Under the pieces are notes generated by a model, which saw only the letters and a program-made list of their open reading frames with translations, was not told where the DNA came from and ran no database searches. This document shows positions 1-7,484 of a stretch of 13,409 nucleotides of DNA, piece after piece. Within the stretch, counting starts at the first letter, position 1. Every line of letters starts with the position of its first letter. The stretch covers positions 1 through 13,409 of the forward strand of contig JAGOBX010000043.1 of assembly GCA_017999075.1 (NCBI GenBank), in the 5' to 3' direction. The position numbers and the translations under genes were made by a program. Origin of the DNA: JAGOBX01 sp017999075 [NCBI: Candidatus Babelota bacterium]. Its GTDB lineage: Bacteria > JAGOBX01.

Positions 1-1
1 T

Positions 2-1099
2 GATTATATGCATCCATGGATTTATCAAAAATCATGTTTAAATATTAATTCTGAATTTAATACAGGCGATTTTGTTTTTGTGTCCTATAAAAACAAAATC
101 AATGCAGCAGGTTTTTTAGATAAAAATTCATTATACGCGCTAAAAATTTTTGAATTTAATGTTGAACCGGAAAAGTTTGATGTTAAAGCCTGTTTAAAAA
201 ATAAAATTTTGAAGGCCGTTTCTTATCGAAACAGCATTGGTTATAATAAAGTGTGCAGAATAGTTCACGGTGAAGCGGATGGTATTCCCGGTTTGTTTAT
301 TGAACGATATGAAAATCTTATAGTAATACAGTATTCTTTTAAAGGAATATATAATTTTAGTAATTTAATAACGGAAATTATAATTGAATTATTTGATGAT
401 ATTTCAATTTTTATAATTTCTCCAGACAATGAAAAAAAAATAATTTATGGAAACATAAAATTACCTGTAAAAATCGAGATAGACAATGTTAAGTTTTATA
501 TAAATCCTGATGGGCAAAAAACAGGATTTTATCTTGATCAGAGAATTAACAGAATTAATCTGTCTAATTATGTAAGAAAGGGTATGCGGATTCTTGATTC
601 TTTTGCTTATACAGGAGGTTTTGCTTTATACTGTATGCGCCGGGGTGCAGTAGCGGATATCATAGAATATAATAAACGCTATGTCGATCAGTTTGAGCAG
701 AATTGCGAATTAAACGGGTTTATGCAATCTCAATACAAATGTTATATAGGAAGAACAGAAGAAATTTTTAAACGGCTGGATTCAAAGTACGATATTATAT
801 TTATAGATCCTCCTGGTTTGGTTTCAAAATCGAATCAAAAAAATAATGCTTTAAAATATATTTATAATCTTTTTATTGATGCAATAAGTTTATTGAATTC
901 CGAAGGGATTATTTCATTAAGCGTATGTTCAAATATTTTAACCGATGATTCTTTAAACAGAACCATTATGAATGCTTGCGCTGCAAAAAAAGAGCGTTTT
1001 AGAATAATATATGAAAATCGTTCTTCTTCTGATCACCCGGTATTGCTAAATTTTCCTGAAGGCGATTACCTCAGATGTTTGGCATTTCAAAAAGTATAA
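2..1099 (+). CDS. rlmI: RlmI-type 23S rRNA cytosine-C5 methyltransferase, 5' end cut by window edge
   Basis: SAM-dependent methyltransferase of the RlmI/YccW (COG1092) family. Its known members methylate a cytosine of 23S rRNA. The frame is open to the left edge (Asp-Tyr precede the first ATG at 8), and family members carry roughly 15-25 residues before the HPW motif, so the true start is probably outside the window. Numbering from the ATG at 8: a short N-terminal PUA-like part (1-50); ADGIPGLFIERY (90-101); GQKTGFYLDQR (169-179), the family hallmark; SAM motif I, LDSFAYTGGFAL (196-207); motif IV, DPPG (267-270); SVCS with a candidate catalytic Cys307; and the terminal DHPVLLNFPEGDYL block (342-355). 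The C-terminus is complete. It is convergent with sdaAA, 11 bases away. The family call is firm; the exact target nucleotide is inferred from homologues. Confidence 0.87.
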   Translation, partial: DYMHPWIYQKSCLNINSEFNTGDFVFVSYKNKINAAGFLDKNSLYALKIFEFNVEPEKFDVKACLKNKILKAVSYRNSIGYNKVCRIVHGEADGIPGLFIERYENLIVIQYSFKGIYNFSNLITEIIIELFDDISIFIISPDNEKKIIYGNIKLPVKIEIDNVKFYINPDGQKTGFYLDQRINRINLSNYVRKGMRILDSFAYTGGFALYCMRRGAVADIIEYNKRYVDQFEQNCELNGFMQSQYKCYIGRTEEIFKRLDSKYDIIFIDPPGLVSKSNQKNNALKYIYNLFIDAISLLNSEGIISLSVCSNILTDDSLNRTIMNACAAKKERFRIIYENRSSSDHPVLLNFPEGDYLRCLAFQKV

Positions 1100-1110
1100 T
1101 TTTGAAAATG
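1083..1110 (+). terminator. AU-rich hairpin between convergent genes, weak candidate terminator
   Basis: TTTCAAAA (1085-1092) and TTTTGAAA (1100-1107) form a perfect 8-bp inverted repeat with a 7-base loop. The stem extends to CAT/ATG if one A is bulged. It spans the stop codon of the methyltransferase gene and the gap before the convergent sdaAA stop. A T-rich stretch follows on the + strand, with a long T run from about 1126, but not directly at the stem foot. The stem has almost no G-C pairs, so termination strength is doubtful. Confidence 0.3.
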
Positions 1111-1998
1111 TTATTTAATCCTTAATTTTTTTTTAAATTTTATTCCTGATTCAGTTATTGCAAGTCCGCCTTCAGATGTTTCTTTATAAATTACAGGCAT
1201 GTTGTCAGCAATCTCTTTCACCACATTGACAACTTCGTCAAACGGAATAACGCTTACAATTCCTGATATGGACAATTGAGCAGCCACTAATGATTCTATA
1301 GCTTTGAATCCGTTTCGTTTAACACATGGAACTTCAACAAGTCCTGCTACAGGATCGCAGGTTAATCCAAGATTATTTTTTAAAGATAACGCGGCAGCAT
1401 TAAAAATTTGATTGATATTTCCTTTTAATAAAAATACTATTGCTCCGGATGCCATAGCAGAAGCTATACCGCATTCAACCATACATCCTCCAGCAGCTCC
1501 TGATATAGAAGTCTTTGACGCTGCTATTCTTCCGATTTCTCCTGCAACAAGCAAAGAATCTACTATTAATTCAATATTGAATTTATATTTTTTTGATAAA
1601 GGAATTAAAACGCCAGGCAGTATTCCGCATGAACCCGCAGTAGGACATGCAACTATTTTGCCCATGCTGCAGTTATATTCAGCAACTGCTATAGAAGAAT
1701 ATAATATTTCATATTCTAAAGAGTTCAATAATCTGAATTTATTTTTAACTAATTTTTTTGATTCATTGTCAAGACAAACTGTATCAAGATTTTTTCGGAG
1801 ACCGTTATTTATTGATTCACGCATTGTTTTTATGTATTTTTTTAGTTTTAATCTTATTTGATTTTTTTTAACGCCAAATAATTTAGATTCCCGTTCAACT
1901 ATAAAATCAGGCAAATTAAAATTATATTTTTTTATAATTTTAATTAATTCGGAGCATGAACTGTAATTGTATTTATTCATATTATTTTTATTCACCAT
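1111..1998 (-). CDS. sdaAA: L-serine dehydratase (L-serine ammonia-lyase), iron-sulfur type, alpha subunit
   Basis: Catalytic, cluster-carrying subunit of the two-chain [4Fe-4S] L-serine dehydratase (L-serine to pyruvate plus ammonia, cytoplasmic). Length is 295 aa, usual for the alpha chain. Visible blocks: ACPTAGSCGILPGVL (117-131), SGAAGGCMVECGIASAM (166-182) and TCDPVAGLVEVPCVKRNG (213-230). The candidate cluster ligands Cys172, Cys214 and Cys225 are 42 and 11 residues apart, the same spacing as I recall for the ligands of single-chain bacterial enzymes. Residues 1-80 are lysine-rich and weakly conserved. The ATG overlaps the sdaAB stop by 7 bases with no Shine-Dalgarno in front, which suggests translational coupling; an ATG at 1980 is an alternative start. 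It is the last gene of the leftward operon. The cluster in this family is oxygen-sensitive, which fits an anaerobe. Confidence 0.95.
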   Translation of the reverse strand: MVNKNNMNKYNYSSCSELIKIIKKYNFNLPDFIVERESKLFGVKKNQIRLKLKKYIKTMRESINNGLRKNLDTVCLDNESKKLVKNKFRLLNSLEYEILYSSIAVAEYNCSMGKIVACPTAGSCGILPGVLIPLSKKYKFNIELIVDSLLVAGEIGRIAASKTSISGAAGGCMVECGIASAMASGAIVFLLKGNINQIFNAAALSLKNNLGLTCDPVAGLVEVPCVKRNGFKAIESLVAAQLSISGIVSVIPFDEVVNVVKEIADNMPVIYKETSEGGLAITESGIKFKKKLRIK

Positions 1999-2681
1999 AT
2001 TTCATGAATCTTATGAATTACTCTTGCTCTTAAAACATCGTTAAGCATCATGATATTTTTTTTGATTTTTGGTTCAATGAAATTATCGAATGTGATGACA
2101 GTTTTGATATCTTCTATTTTATTATGACGGACAGAATTTATTGAAACAATATTCAGTTTGTAATCTGATAAAATTTTAAGTATTTCAGATAATATGCCTA
2201 TTCTGTCTTTATGAGTAACTATAAGTGTTTCATTATCTCCTGTAATATTGACTTCAAATCCGTCTATCTCCTGTATTAAAATTAATCCTCCCCCTAACGA
2301 AACCCCTACTACTTCTATTGACAATTTTTCAGAGCACATATTTATTATTGCAGTATTTGGAAGGTAATTGTTAGGTTTGTAAATTTTTTCGATACAATAT
2401 TTTATTTTTTTTTCTTTAAAAATTTTTTCTGCTGTTTTTATCCGTTTATCTGATTTTGAAAGACCTATGAGTCCTGCTAAAAGAGCTTTATGAGTTCCGT
2501 GTCCAACACCTGTTTCAGCGAAAGAATTAAATAAGCTTATTTTAACACTTAATAATTCTCCGTTTAGAATGCTTCTGCAAGCCAGTCCTATTCGAACTGC
2601 TCCGGCAGTGTGCGATGATGAAGGGCCAATCATTTCAGGACCTATTATATCAAGAATGCTGTCAAATCTGAAATTAGACAT
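1992..2681 (-). CDS. sdaAB: L-serine dehydratase, iron-sulfur type, beta subunit
   Basis: Partner of SdaAA in the heteromeric Fe-S serine dehydratase; 229 aa, normal for the beta chain. The N-terminal ASB-type domain shows IGPSSSHTAGAVRIG (18-32), in which the SSSHT stretch is typical of the substrate-binding region, and GVGHGTHKALLAGLIG (58-73). A glycine-rich SLGGGLILIQEIDG (128-141) follows. A C-terminal ACT domain (about 152-223) begins with the TLIVTHKDRIGILSEI pattern and may act in allosteric control or dimerisation. The ATG overlaps the end of the upstream radical SAM gene by 8 bases, and sdaAA overlaps its 3' end by 7. Neither junction has a clear Shine-Dalgarno, so the three genes are probably translated in a coupled way. 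Confidence 0.94.
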   Translation of the reverse strand: MSNFRFDSILDIIGPEMIGPSSSHTAGAVRIGLACRSILNGELLSVKISLFNSFAETGVGHGTHKALLAGLIGLSKSDKRIKTAEKIFKEKKIKYCIEKIYKPNNYLPNTAIINMCSEKLSIEVVGVSLGGGLILIQEIDGFEVNITGDNETLIVTHKDRIGILSEILKILSDYKLNIVSINSVRHNKIEDIKTVITFDNFIEPKIKKNIMMLNDVLRARVIHKIHEIW

Positions 2682-3585
2682 AACTTATAAATAAAGATAA
2701 ACATTTTGAAGATATACATCCGGCATCAATAAGATTATTTGATTTATATAAAGCATTTATCAATATATCGTTAAAATTTCCTGTGATAACATTTCCGGCA
2801 TATAAATCTTTTCTATGAAAACAAGGAAATACATTTCCGAAAACATCTATAACTGCAGCTGCACTTCCCATAAAACAACTTATACCTTTTATATCATTTT
2901 TTTCATAATAATCCTGAATCAGTTGAACATAACTATATGTATTGTTTTCGATCATCCAGTCTGATAATTGTTCTTTGATATTTTTCCAGAATTTTTTATC
3001 AATCTCGGATAAAGAGTATTTTTTGAAAACTGCGGGTAAGTTTTCGTCAATATGCAGCGGCTGTATAATAAAATGTTTGTTTTCTGATTTGCTGACTTTT
3101 TTATATACATCATAAATTCGTGTATGATTTTTCGAAGATAACAAAAATGTTGAAGTTACCGTTCCGAAAATTTTTTTTACTGTTTCTGTTTTATCATAAT
3201 AAAAATTTAATAAATTATTGAAATCTTCCGAGTCGGAATCAATAAGTTTTGAAAGAGAAACAGTTACTGCGTTTAGACCTGAATTCTTTAAATTTGTCAT
3301 AGATTCTTCGGTAATCAATTCAGCATTTGTAAGCAATAAAGTTGAAATACCATTTTTATAAGCTTCTGAAACTATAGCATTAATATTATTATTCAGTAGA
3401 GGTTCGCCTCCTGTCAATATGATATTGTTAATAGCTGCTTTTTTCATTTTTGAAATCAGTTCTATATATTGGGATAAACTTAATTCTTGAGTTCTGCTGT
3501 GCAAATTAATTTTGTTTAAATTATTTAAACAATAAAAACAGTTATTATTACATTCATTAGTCAGCATTAAAAAAATATTGTTCAA
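2674..3585 (-). CDS. Radical SAM protein with a shortened SPASM-like C-terminal domain
   Basis: Radical SAM enzyme of 303 aa, substrate unknown. The cluster motif CxxxCxxC lies at Cys12, Cys16 and Cys19 (CNNNCFYC), followed by the SAM-binding TGGEPLL (58-64). The C-terminal part has a SPASM-type start, Cys237...Gly250-x4-Cys255 (GNVFPC), then GN near 264-270, but ends with only Cys290 and Cys295. The usual final cysteine group (CxxCxxxxxC) is missing, so at most one auxiliary cluster seems possible. The start is TTG, chosen because GGAG lies 7 bases upstream; an in-frame ATG at residue 7 lacks such a site. It lies 28 bases after the ABC permease gene and overlaps sdaAB by 8. SPASM proteins commonly modify peptides or mature enzymes. 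The operon hints at peptide modification or at a maturase role, but neither is shown. Confidence 0.85.
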   Translation of the reverse strand: MNNIFLMLTNECNNNCFYCLNNLNKINLHSRTQELSLSQYIELISKMKKAAINNIILTGGEPLLNNNINAIVSEAYKNGISTLLLTNAELITEESMTNLKNSGLNAVTVSLSKLIDSDSEDFNNLLNFYYDKTETVKKIFGTVTSTFLLSSKNHTRIYDVYKKVSKSENKHFIIQPLHIDENLPAVFKKYSLSEIDKKFWKNIKEQLSDWMIENNTYSYVQLIQDYYEKNDIKGISCFMGSAAAVIDVFGNVFPCFHRKDLYAGNVITGNFNDILINALYKSNNLIDAGCISSKCLSLFISYV

Positions 3586-3592
3586 ATTTAAT

Positions 3593-3596
3593 CTCC
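3593..3596 (-). promoter_or_regulatory. Shine-Dalgarno GGAG selecting a TTG start
   Basis: On the - strand GGAG is followed by 7 bases and then TTG (3585-3583). This decides the start of the radical SAM/SPASM gene over the in-frame ATG 18 bases downstream. Confidence 0.6.
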
Positions 3597-3613
3597 GGTA
3601 TAAATTAATAAAA

Positions 3614-4423
3614 TTATATCAGCCTTTTTTTTTTCAGAAAAATCAGGGTTAAAAAGTAAAATAATCCTATCAGAACCGAGTAATATAAAAAAGTATATCC
3701 GAAATATTTTAATTTATCCGGCTCAATAATGTAGCTAAGATATATATTTCCCTTGAACTTTTCATAAGGAGATAGTGAAGGAACGCAGTAATATATCATA
3801 AACAATATTTGTTCTAATATTTTGTAAAACTGTTTATATATTCCTGAACTGATTTTAAGTCCTGCATTTGAAGAAAGACACAAATGATAGAAAGTAGATT
3901 CATTTAACGATAGTCCGAGAATTAGCGCGATGGCCGGATGAAATAAAACTGAAAGGAAAGTAAATAAAGCGAACAATACGAAAGATAAATAAAATTTTTC
4001 AAATAAAACAAGTATCATTCCTTTTTGTATTGGTATTGACCAAAATAAAGACAATCCTAATATTGAAATTAGTATAACGGAATAAAAGAATATAATAAAA
4101 ATTAATCCTGAAATTAATATTGATAGAGTCCATATTTCTGCTGAACATGGTTTGGTTATTATCATCTTTACCGAACGGTTTTTTATATGTGAAGATAATG
4201 TTATAAGGGCAAGTATAACTGTTATCGCATAACATGAACTTGTTAATTGTGAAAATATATTTTGAATAATATCGAATTTTTTGGTTGCAGAAAAAAACAT
4301 TATTGAGGGAATTGCCGATAAAGCTACAATCCCTCCTAAAACCAGAATGAAAAGCATGAGCAGTTTGTTTCTGCGAAAATATATTAAAGTAGCTTTAACA
4401 TTTGCAATAATTTGATTTTTCAT
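3614..4423 (-). CDS. ABC-2-type transporter permease
   Basis: Hydrophobic integral membrane protein of 269 aa with about six predicted membrane spans (roughly 21-46, 60-80, 97-127, 135-172 probably two spans, 240-263), a short basic N-terminus, and a Lys/Arg-rich cytoplasmic tail (KKKRLI). The stretch after span 2, RSVKMIITKPCSAEIWTL (83-100), resembles the 'llskPvsr.e..lgK' loop of ABC-2 permeases such as NosY or the bacitracin/Na+ exporter type. It follows its presumed ATPase partner by 18 bases and precedes the radical SAM gene by 28. The substrate cannot be told from sequence. The pair probably works as an exporter of a peptide, lipid or drug-like compound, or in enzyme maturation as with NosFY. 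Confidence 0.75.
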   Translation of the reverse strand: MKNQIIANVKATLIYFRRNKLLMLFILVLGGIVALSAIPSIMFFSATKKFDIIQNIFSQLTSSCYAITVILALITLSSHIKNRSVKMIITKPCSAEIWTLSILISGLIFIIFFYSVILISILGLSLFWSIPIQKGMILVLFEKFYLSFVLFALFTFLSVLFHPAIALILGLSLNESTFYHLCLSSNAGLKISSGIYKQFYKILEQILFMIYYCVPSLSPYEKFKGNIYLSYIIEPDKLKYFGYTFLYYSVLIGLFYFLTLIFLKKKRLI

Positions 4424-4441
4424 GTTTTTAGTTTAATATAA

Positions 4442-5347
4442 TTATTTACCTTTTAAAATATTGAAAAAAGCATCTTCAAGGGAAATTTTTTTCATAGAAC
4501 AGTTTATAAGTATACTGTTTGTTTCAATTATAAATTTAAAAAAATTATTGATATGATAGATATTGACTTCGCATTTGAGAATATCATTTTCCTGATTCAA
4601 TATTTTTACAAAATCAGGAATTCTAATTGTCGAATCAGATAATTTTAATTCAATATTATAGTGCTCTTTATCTGTTCTCATCAAATTTGAAAGTTCATCC
4701 TGCACAATTAATTTTCCTTTGTTTATTATAGCTACTCGGTTGCAGACAGTTTCAATTTCTGATAACATATGGGAATTAATGACAAATGAAACTCCGTTTT
4801 TATTCATATCAAGTATTATGTCGCGGAATTCTTTTACCATAATAGGATCAAGTCCGCGTGTTGGTTCGTCTAAAAATACAATTTCCACATTTTTTACAAG
4901 ACAGCACGCTATTCCAAGCTTCTGTTTCATTCCTTTAGAACATTTTGATAATTGTAAATCACGGTGTTCATATAACCCTATTCGTTTAAGAATTGAAGAA
5001 AAATTTTCTTTTTTAACGCCTGTCATATATAATGAGGCATAATATTTCAACGCTTCCTCTACAGTAAGATATAAATGATAATGAGGTTCTTCAGGAATAT
5101 AAGCGATTTTATCAAATAAAATTGAGCCTGGTTCAGGATGATTTCCGAAAATTTTAATGATTCCTTTATTCGGTTTTATTAAACCCAGAAAACAATACAT
5201 GGCAGTTGATTTTCCGGCACCATTAGGGCCGAGCAATCCAAAAATATCGCCGCGGTTGATTTTAATGTTGAAACCGTCAAGTGCGTGTATTTTTTTTTTA
5301 AATAAATTTTTTTTAAATAAAACCGTTACATTATCTGCAGTTATCAT
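4442..5347 (-). CDS. ABC transporter ATP-binding protein (CcmA/NosF/BcrA type)
   Basis: ATPase subunit of a two-gene ABC exporter, 301 aa. Walker A is GPNGAGKST (40-48). The Q-loop region is AYIPEEPHYHLYLTVEEAL (82-100), with Glu where many ABC proteins have Gln, as is common in the CcmA-like group. The signature is LSKCSKGMKQKL (133-144), the SKGM variant of LSGGQ. Walker B is EIVFLDEPTRGLDP (155-168), with catalytic Glu161, and the switch His is His193. The C-terminal 80 residues (220-301) are a typical accessory extension of this subfamily. ATG starts 4 bases after the thioredoxin gene stop, and the permease follows 18 bases downstream, so the three are co-transcribed. Substrate is unknown. 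Confidence 0.92.
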   Translation of the reverse strand: MITADNVTVLFKKNLFKKKIHALDGFNIKINRGDIFGLLGPNGAGKSTAMYCFLGLIKPNKGIIKIFGNHPEPGSILFDKIAYIPEEPHYHLYLTVEEALKYYASLYMTGVKKENFSSILKRIGLYEHRDLQLSKCSKGMKQKLGIACCLVKNVEIVFLDEPTRGLDPIMVKEFRDIILDMNKNGVSFVINSHMLSEIETVCNRVAIINKGKLIVQDELSNLMRTDKEHYNIELKLSDSTIRIPDFVKILNQENDILKCEVNIYHINNFFKFIIETNSILINCSMKKISLEDAFFNILKGK

Positions 5348-5351
5348 AATG

Positions 5352-5924
5352 TTATTTTTTTATTGAATTTAATTGAGTTTCTACTAAATTATCAAAAGTA
5401 ACATCAGCGTTGCTGATTGCTCCAATTTCATACATTTTTATTTTTTTATCCAATCCTATAACTATTGTAGTAGGATAGGACTCTACATTATATTTTTTCA
5501 TTATGCTTCCGTCATTATCCATTCCAACTATGAATTTTACTTTGTTTTCCGTAACAAAACTCAACACTTGTTCTAATTTATCTCCTGCGTCTATACCTAT
5601 TATAATACAATCTTTATTTTTAATTTTGTCGAAATACCTGTTTAATTCGGGGATTTCCATTTTACATGGTTGGCACCATACGGCAAAAAAATTTATTATT
5701 ATTATTTTTTTGCCGAGATAATCTGATAATTTTAGTTTTGTTCCATTTATCAAATCAAGTTCGAAATCAGCTGGTTCTTTACCGAGTAATTTGGTTGAAT
5801 GATGAACAAAATTGGTCATTTGTTCGACCTCTTCCTGTGTTGGTTGATTTTTTATTAGATAATGAAACAGCAGCATTATAATAACTAATGATAGGGTTAT
5901 AATAAGTAAAGTATGATTTTTCAT
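5352..5924 (-). CDS. Membrane-anchored TlpA/ResA-like thioredoxin-fold protein
   Basis: Thiol-disulfide oxidoreductase of the TlpA/ResA (AhpC/TSA-Redoxin) type, 190 aa. An N-terminal membrane anchor (5-24) without an obvious cleavage site should place the domain outside the inner membrane. The fold starts at KEPADFELDLINGTKLKLSDYLGK (49-72), with NFFAVWCQPCKMEIPEL (78-94) carrying the redox pair Cys84 and Cys87, and the cis-proline loop SYPTTIVIG (149-157, Pro151). Such proteins usually reduce disulfides in heme-binding or other exported proteins. Here the next two genes encode an ABC exporter, so the substrate may be an exported cysteine-containing product. It starts 4 bases after the upstream ATPase-GNAT gene with no visible Shine-Dalgarno, suggesting coupling. 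Confidence 0.9.
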   Translation of the reverse strand: MKNHTLLIITLSLVIIMLLFHYLIKNQPTQEEVEQMTNFVHHSTKLLGKEPADFELDLINGTKLKLSDYLGKKIIIINFFAVWCQPCKMEIPELNRYFDKIKNKDCIIIGIDAGDKLEQVLSFVTENKVKFIVGMDNDGSIMKKYNVESYPTTIVIGLDKKIKMYEIGAISNADVTFDNLVETQLNSIKK

Positions 5925-5928
5925 TTTA

Positions 5929-7455
5929 TCAGATATTCTGATTGGGATCAGTTGATTTTATATAATTTAAAATTTCTTTAGCGACATCCGAATATGCAAC
6001 TACTTTATCATAATCAAAAGAAACGTTATTTAAATATTGCAAAATAATTGAATCTCCTGCAACTGCATACGGCATTATTCCTGAAAAGAAAAATCCTAAT
6101 TTTTCAAGTTCGGGTTCAACAAAATATGTGATTGGATTATCGAGACTTAAAAATAATGTTATAGACGCAACCTGTTTAAGACATAAATCACGAAGAATAA
6201 ATTTTATTTCTTTTAATATTTCCGAACCATATTTTTTTACAAATATTTCAGCGCTTCCTTCTGCGGAATGTAAAGAAATGTCGATTACAGATTTATCTTG
6301 AGAAAATTTTAATAAACTGCTGTCAGGATTTTTAAAAATATGTTCTGCTCCAAGGTTTTTATAAAGTTTGTCTGCTATATTTTTATGTTTTTCAGGAACA
6401 TATAGAGTTAATTGTTCGGGTTTTCCAATATATTTATAATTTAACACTACGCTTATACGCTGAGATGTGTCTCCATCAATACCTTTGAAATGCCATGTGG
6501 CTGGACTTGTGGCAAGTTCTATGCCGCAATCATTAATGCCGTATTTAATCATTGTTTTTTGAGTATAAGGATGATTTGCTACGGAATAAGCATAAATTCC
6601 TTTAAGTTTATATTTTTTTTCAACATTGAATAAAAAATCATTCAATCTTGTAAAACATCCTTGTCCGCGGTATTCCGGATTTACAAATACAAAAGTGAGT
6701 TCGGCTATTTCCGCTCCTATTTCCGGATAATAATATGCGGCATGTCCCATAAAAATATTATCTTTTGTAATAGCTACAGCAGAGATTAGCTGATGGCTAT
6801 TGTTTAATTCTACAAGTTTGTCTGGATAATAGATATGATCATCGAAAAAAGTGTATCCGTGAGAAATATAAGCGCCTTTAGAAACCTCAATAGCTTCTTC
6901 AGGTTTCATCAATCTAACATCATACGGAATTTTTTCAGTGATTATTTTAGGTCCTTTTGTAGGTTCTGGAGATTTGGGCTGAAGTTCTGATTCTGAAAAA
7001 TATTCAGTGATATTTTTTTTAGGCAGATATTTTATAATACATGTTTCTTTTCCGTCAAGACCGAGATTATGAAATGAAACTTCATCCATAATTTCTTTCA
7101 TCAAGTATACTCCCAATCCGGATGAACTTTTATTATTTTCAGATGAAATTGAAGATGGATCATATTTGGGAAGTTTTTCCGGATCAAAAGGAATTCCTTT
7201 TTCTTTTACAGTAATTTTTATTCCAAGCGGTATTTTCTCACATATTATATCGAATTCGCTTTGTTCTCCCTCGGCAAACGCATGCTGAATAACATTAACA
7301 ACAGCTTCTTCGACTCCAAGCTGAATCTGATATAATGATTTGCCCGTGAATCCTATTTTTTTTGACATTTCATTAATTGCAGATTGTATGATTTCAAGAT
7401 ATTTAATGTTATTTGGAACAGTTAATTTGAAAAAATCCGATGAAAATTTGTTCAT
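5929..7455 (-). CDS. RsbW-like anti-sigma-factor-type ATPase fused to a GNAT acetyltransferase domain
   Basis: Two-domain protein of 508 aa. Residues 1-148 form a GHKL ATPase of the RsbW/SpoIIAB (HATPase_c_2) kind: N-box GVEEAVVNVIQHAF (47-60, Asn54 for Mg), G1-like EKGIPFDP (85-92, Glu where Asp is usual) and G2 SGLGVYLMKEIMDEV (112-126). A Pro/Glu/Lys-rich linker (150-178) leads to a GNAT domain (about 179-340) with FVNPEYRGQGCFTRL (257-271) as the acetyl-CoA loop; the last Gly/Ala of the R-x-x-G-x-G/A motif is Phe268. Residues 345-508 form a further C-terminal part I do not recognise. Such fusions occur in bacteria with partner-switching regulation, but no sigma factor, STAS antagonist or PP2C phosphatase is in this window. 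The start is supported by AGGAG 7 bases before the ATG. It follows the MBL gene by 29 bases. Confidence 0.82.
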   Translation of the reverse strand: MNKFSSDFFKLTVPNNIKYLEIIQSAINEMSKKIGFTGKSLYQIQLGVEEAVVNVIQHAFAEGEQSEFDIICEKIPLGIKITVKEKGIPFDPEKLPKYDPSSISSENNKSSSGLGVYLMKEIMDEVSFHNLGLDGKETCIIKYLPKKNITEYFSESELQPKSPEPTKGPKIITEKIPYDVRLMKPEEAIEVSKGAYISHGYTFFDDHIYYPDKLVELNNSHQLISAVAITKDNIFMGHAAYYYPEIGAEIAELTFVFVNPEYRGQGCFTRLNDFLFNVEKKYKLKGIYAYSVANHPYTQKTMIKYGINDCGIELATSPATWHFKGIDGDTSQRISVVLNYKYIGKPEQLTLYVPEKHKNIADKLYKNLGAEHIFKNPDSSLLKFSQDKSVIDISLHSAEGSAEIFVKKYGSEILKEIKFILRDLCLKQVASITLFLSLDNPITYFVEPELEKLGFFFSGIMPYAVAGDSIILQYLNNVSFDYDKVVAYSDVAKEILNYIKSTDPNQNI

Positions 7456-7484
7456 GATGTATCTCCTGGATATTAAGTTGAATT

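Noticed and set aside
1412-1861. A 149-codon + strand ORF inside sdaAA.
   Set aside because: It lies wholly opposite a gene with clear Fe-S serine dehydratase motifs, and its translation shows no recognisable domain.
3586-3613. Gap between the ABC permease and radical SAM genes as a site for a precursor peptide.
   Set aside because: 28 bases, holding only the Shine-Dalgarno of the radical SAM gene.
4719-5042. A 107-codon + strand ORF opposite the ABC ATPase gene.
   Set aside because: It is the antisense shadow of the Walker B and signature region, with no ribosome site or known motif.
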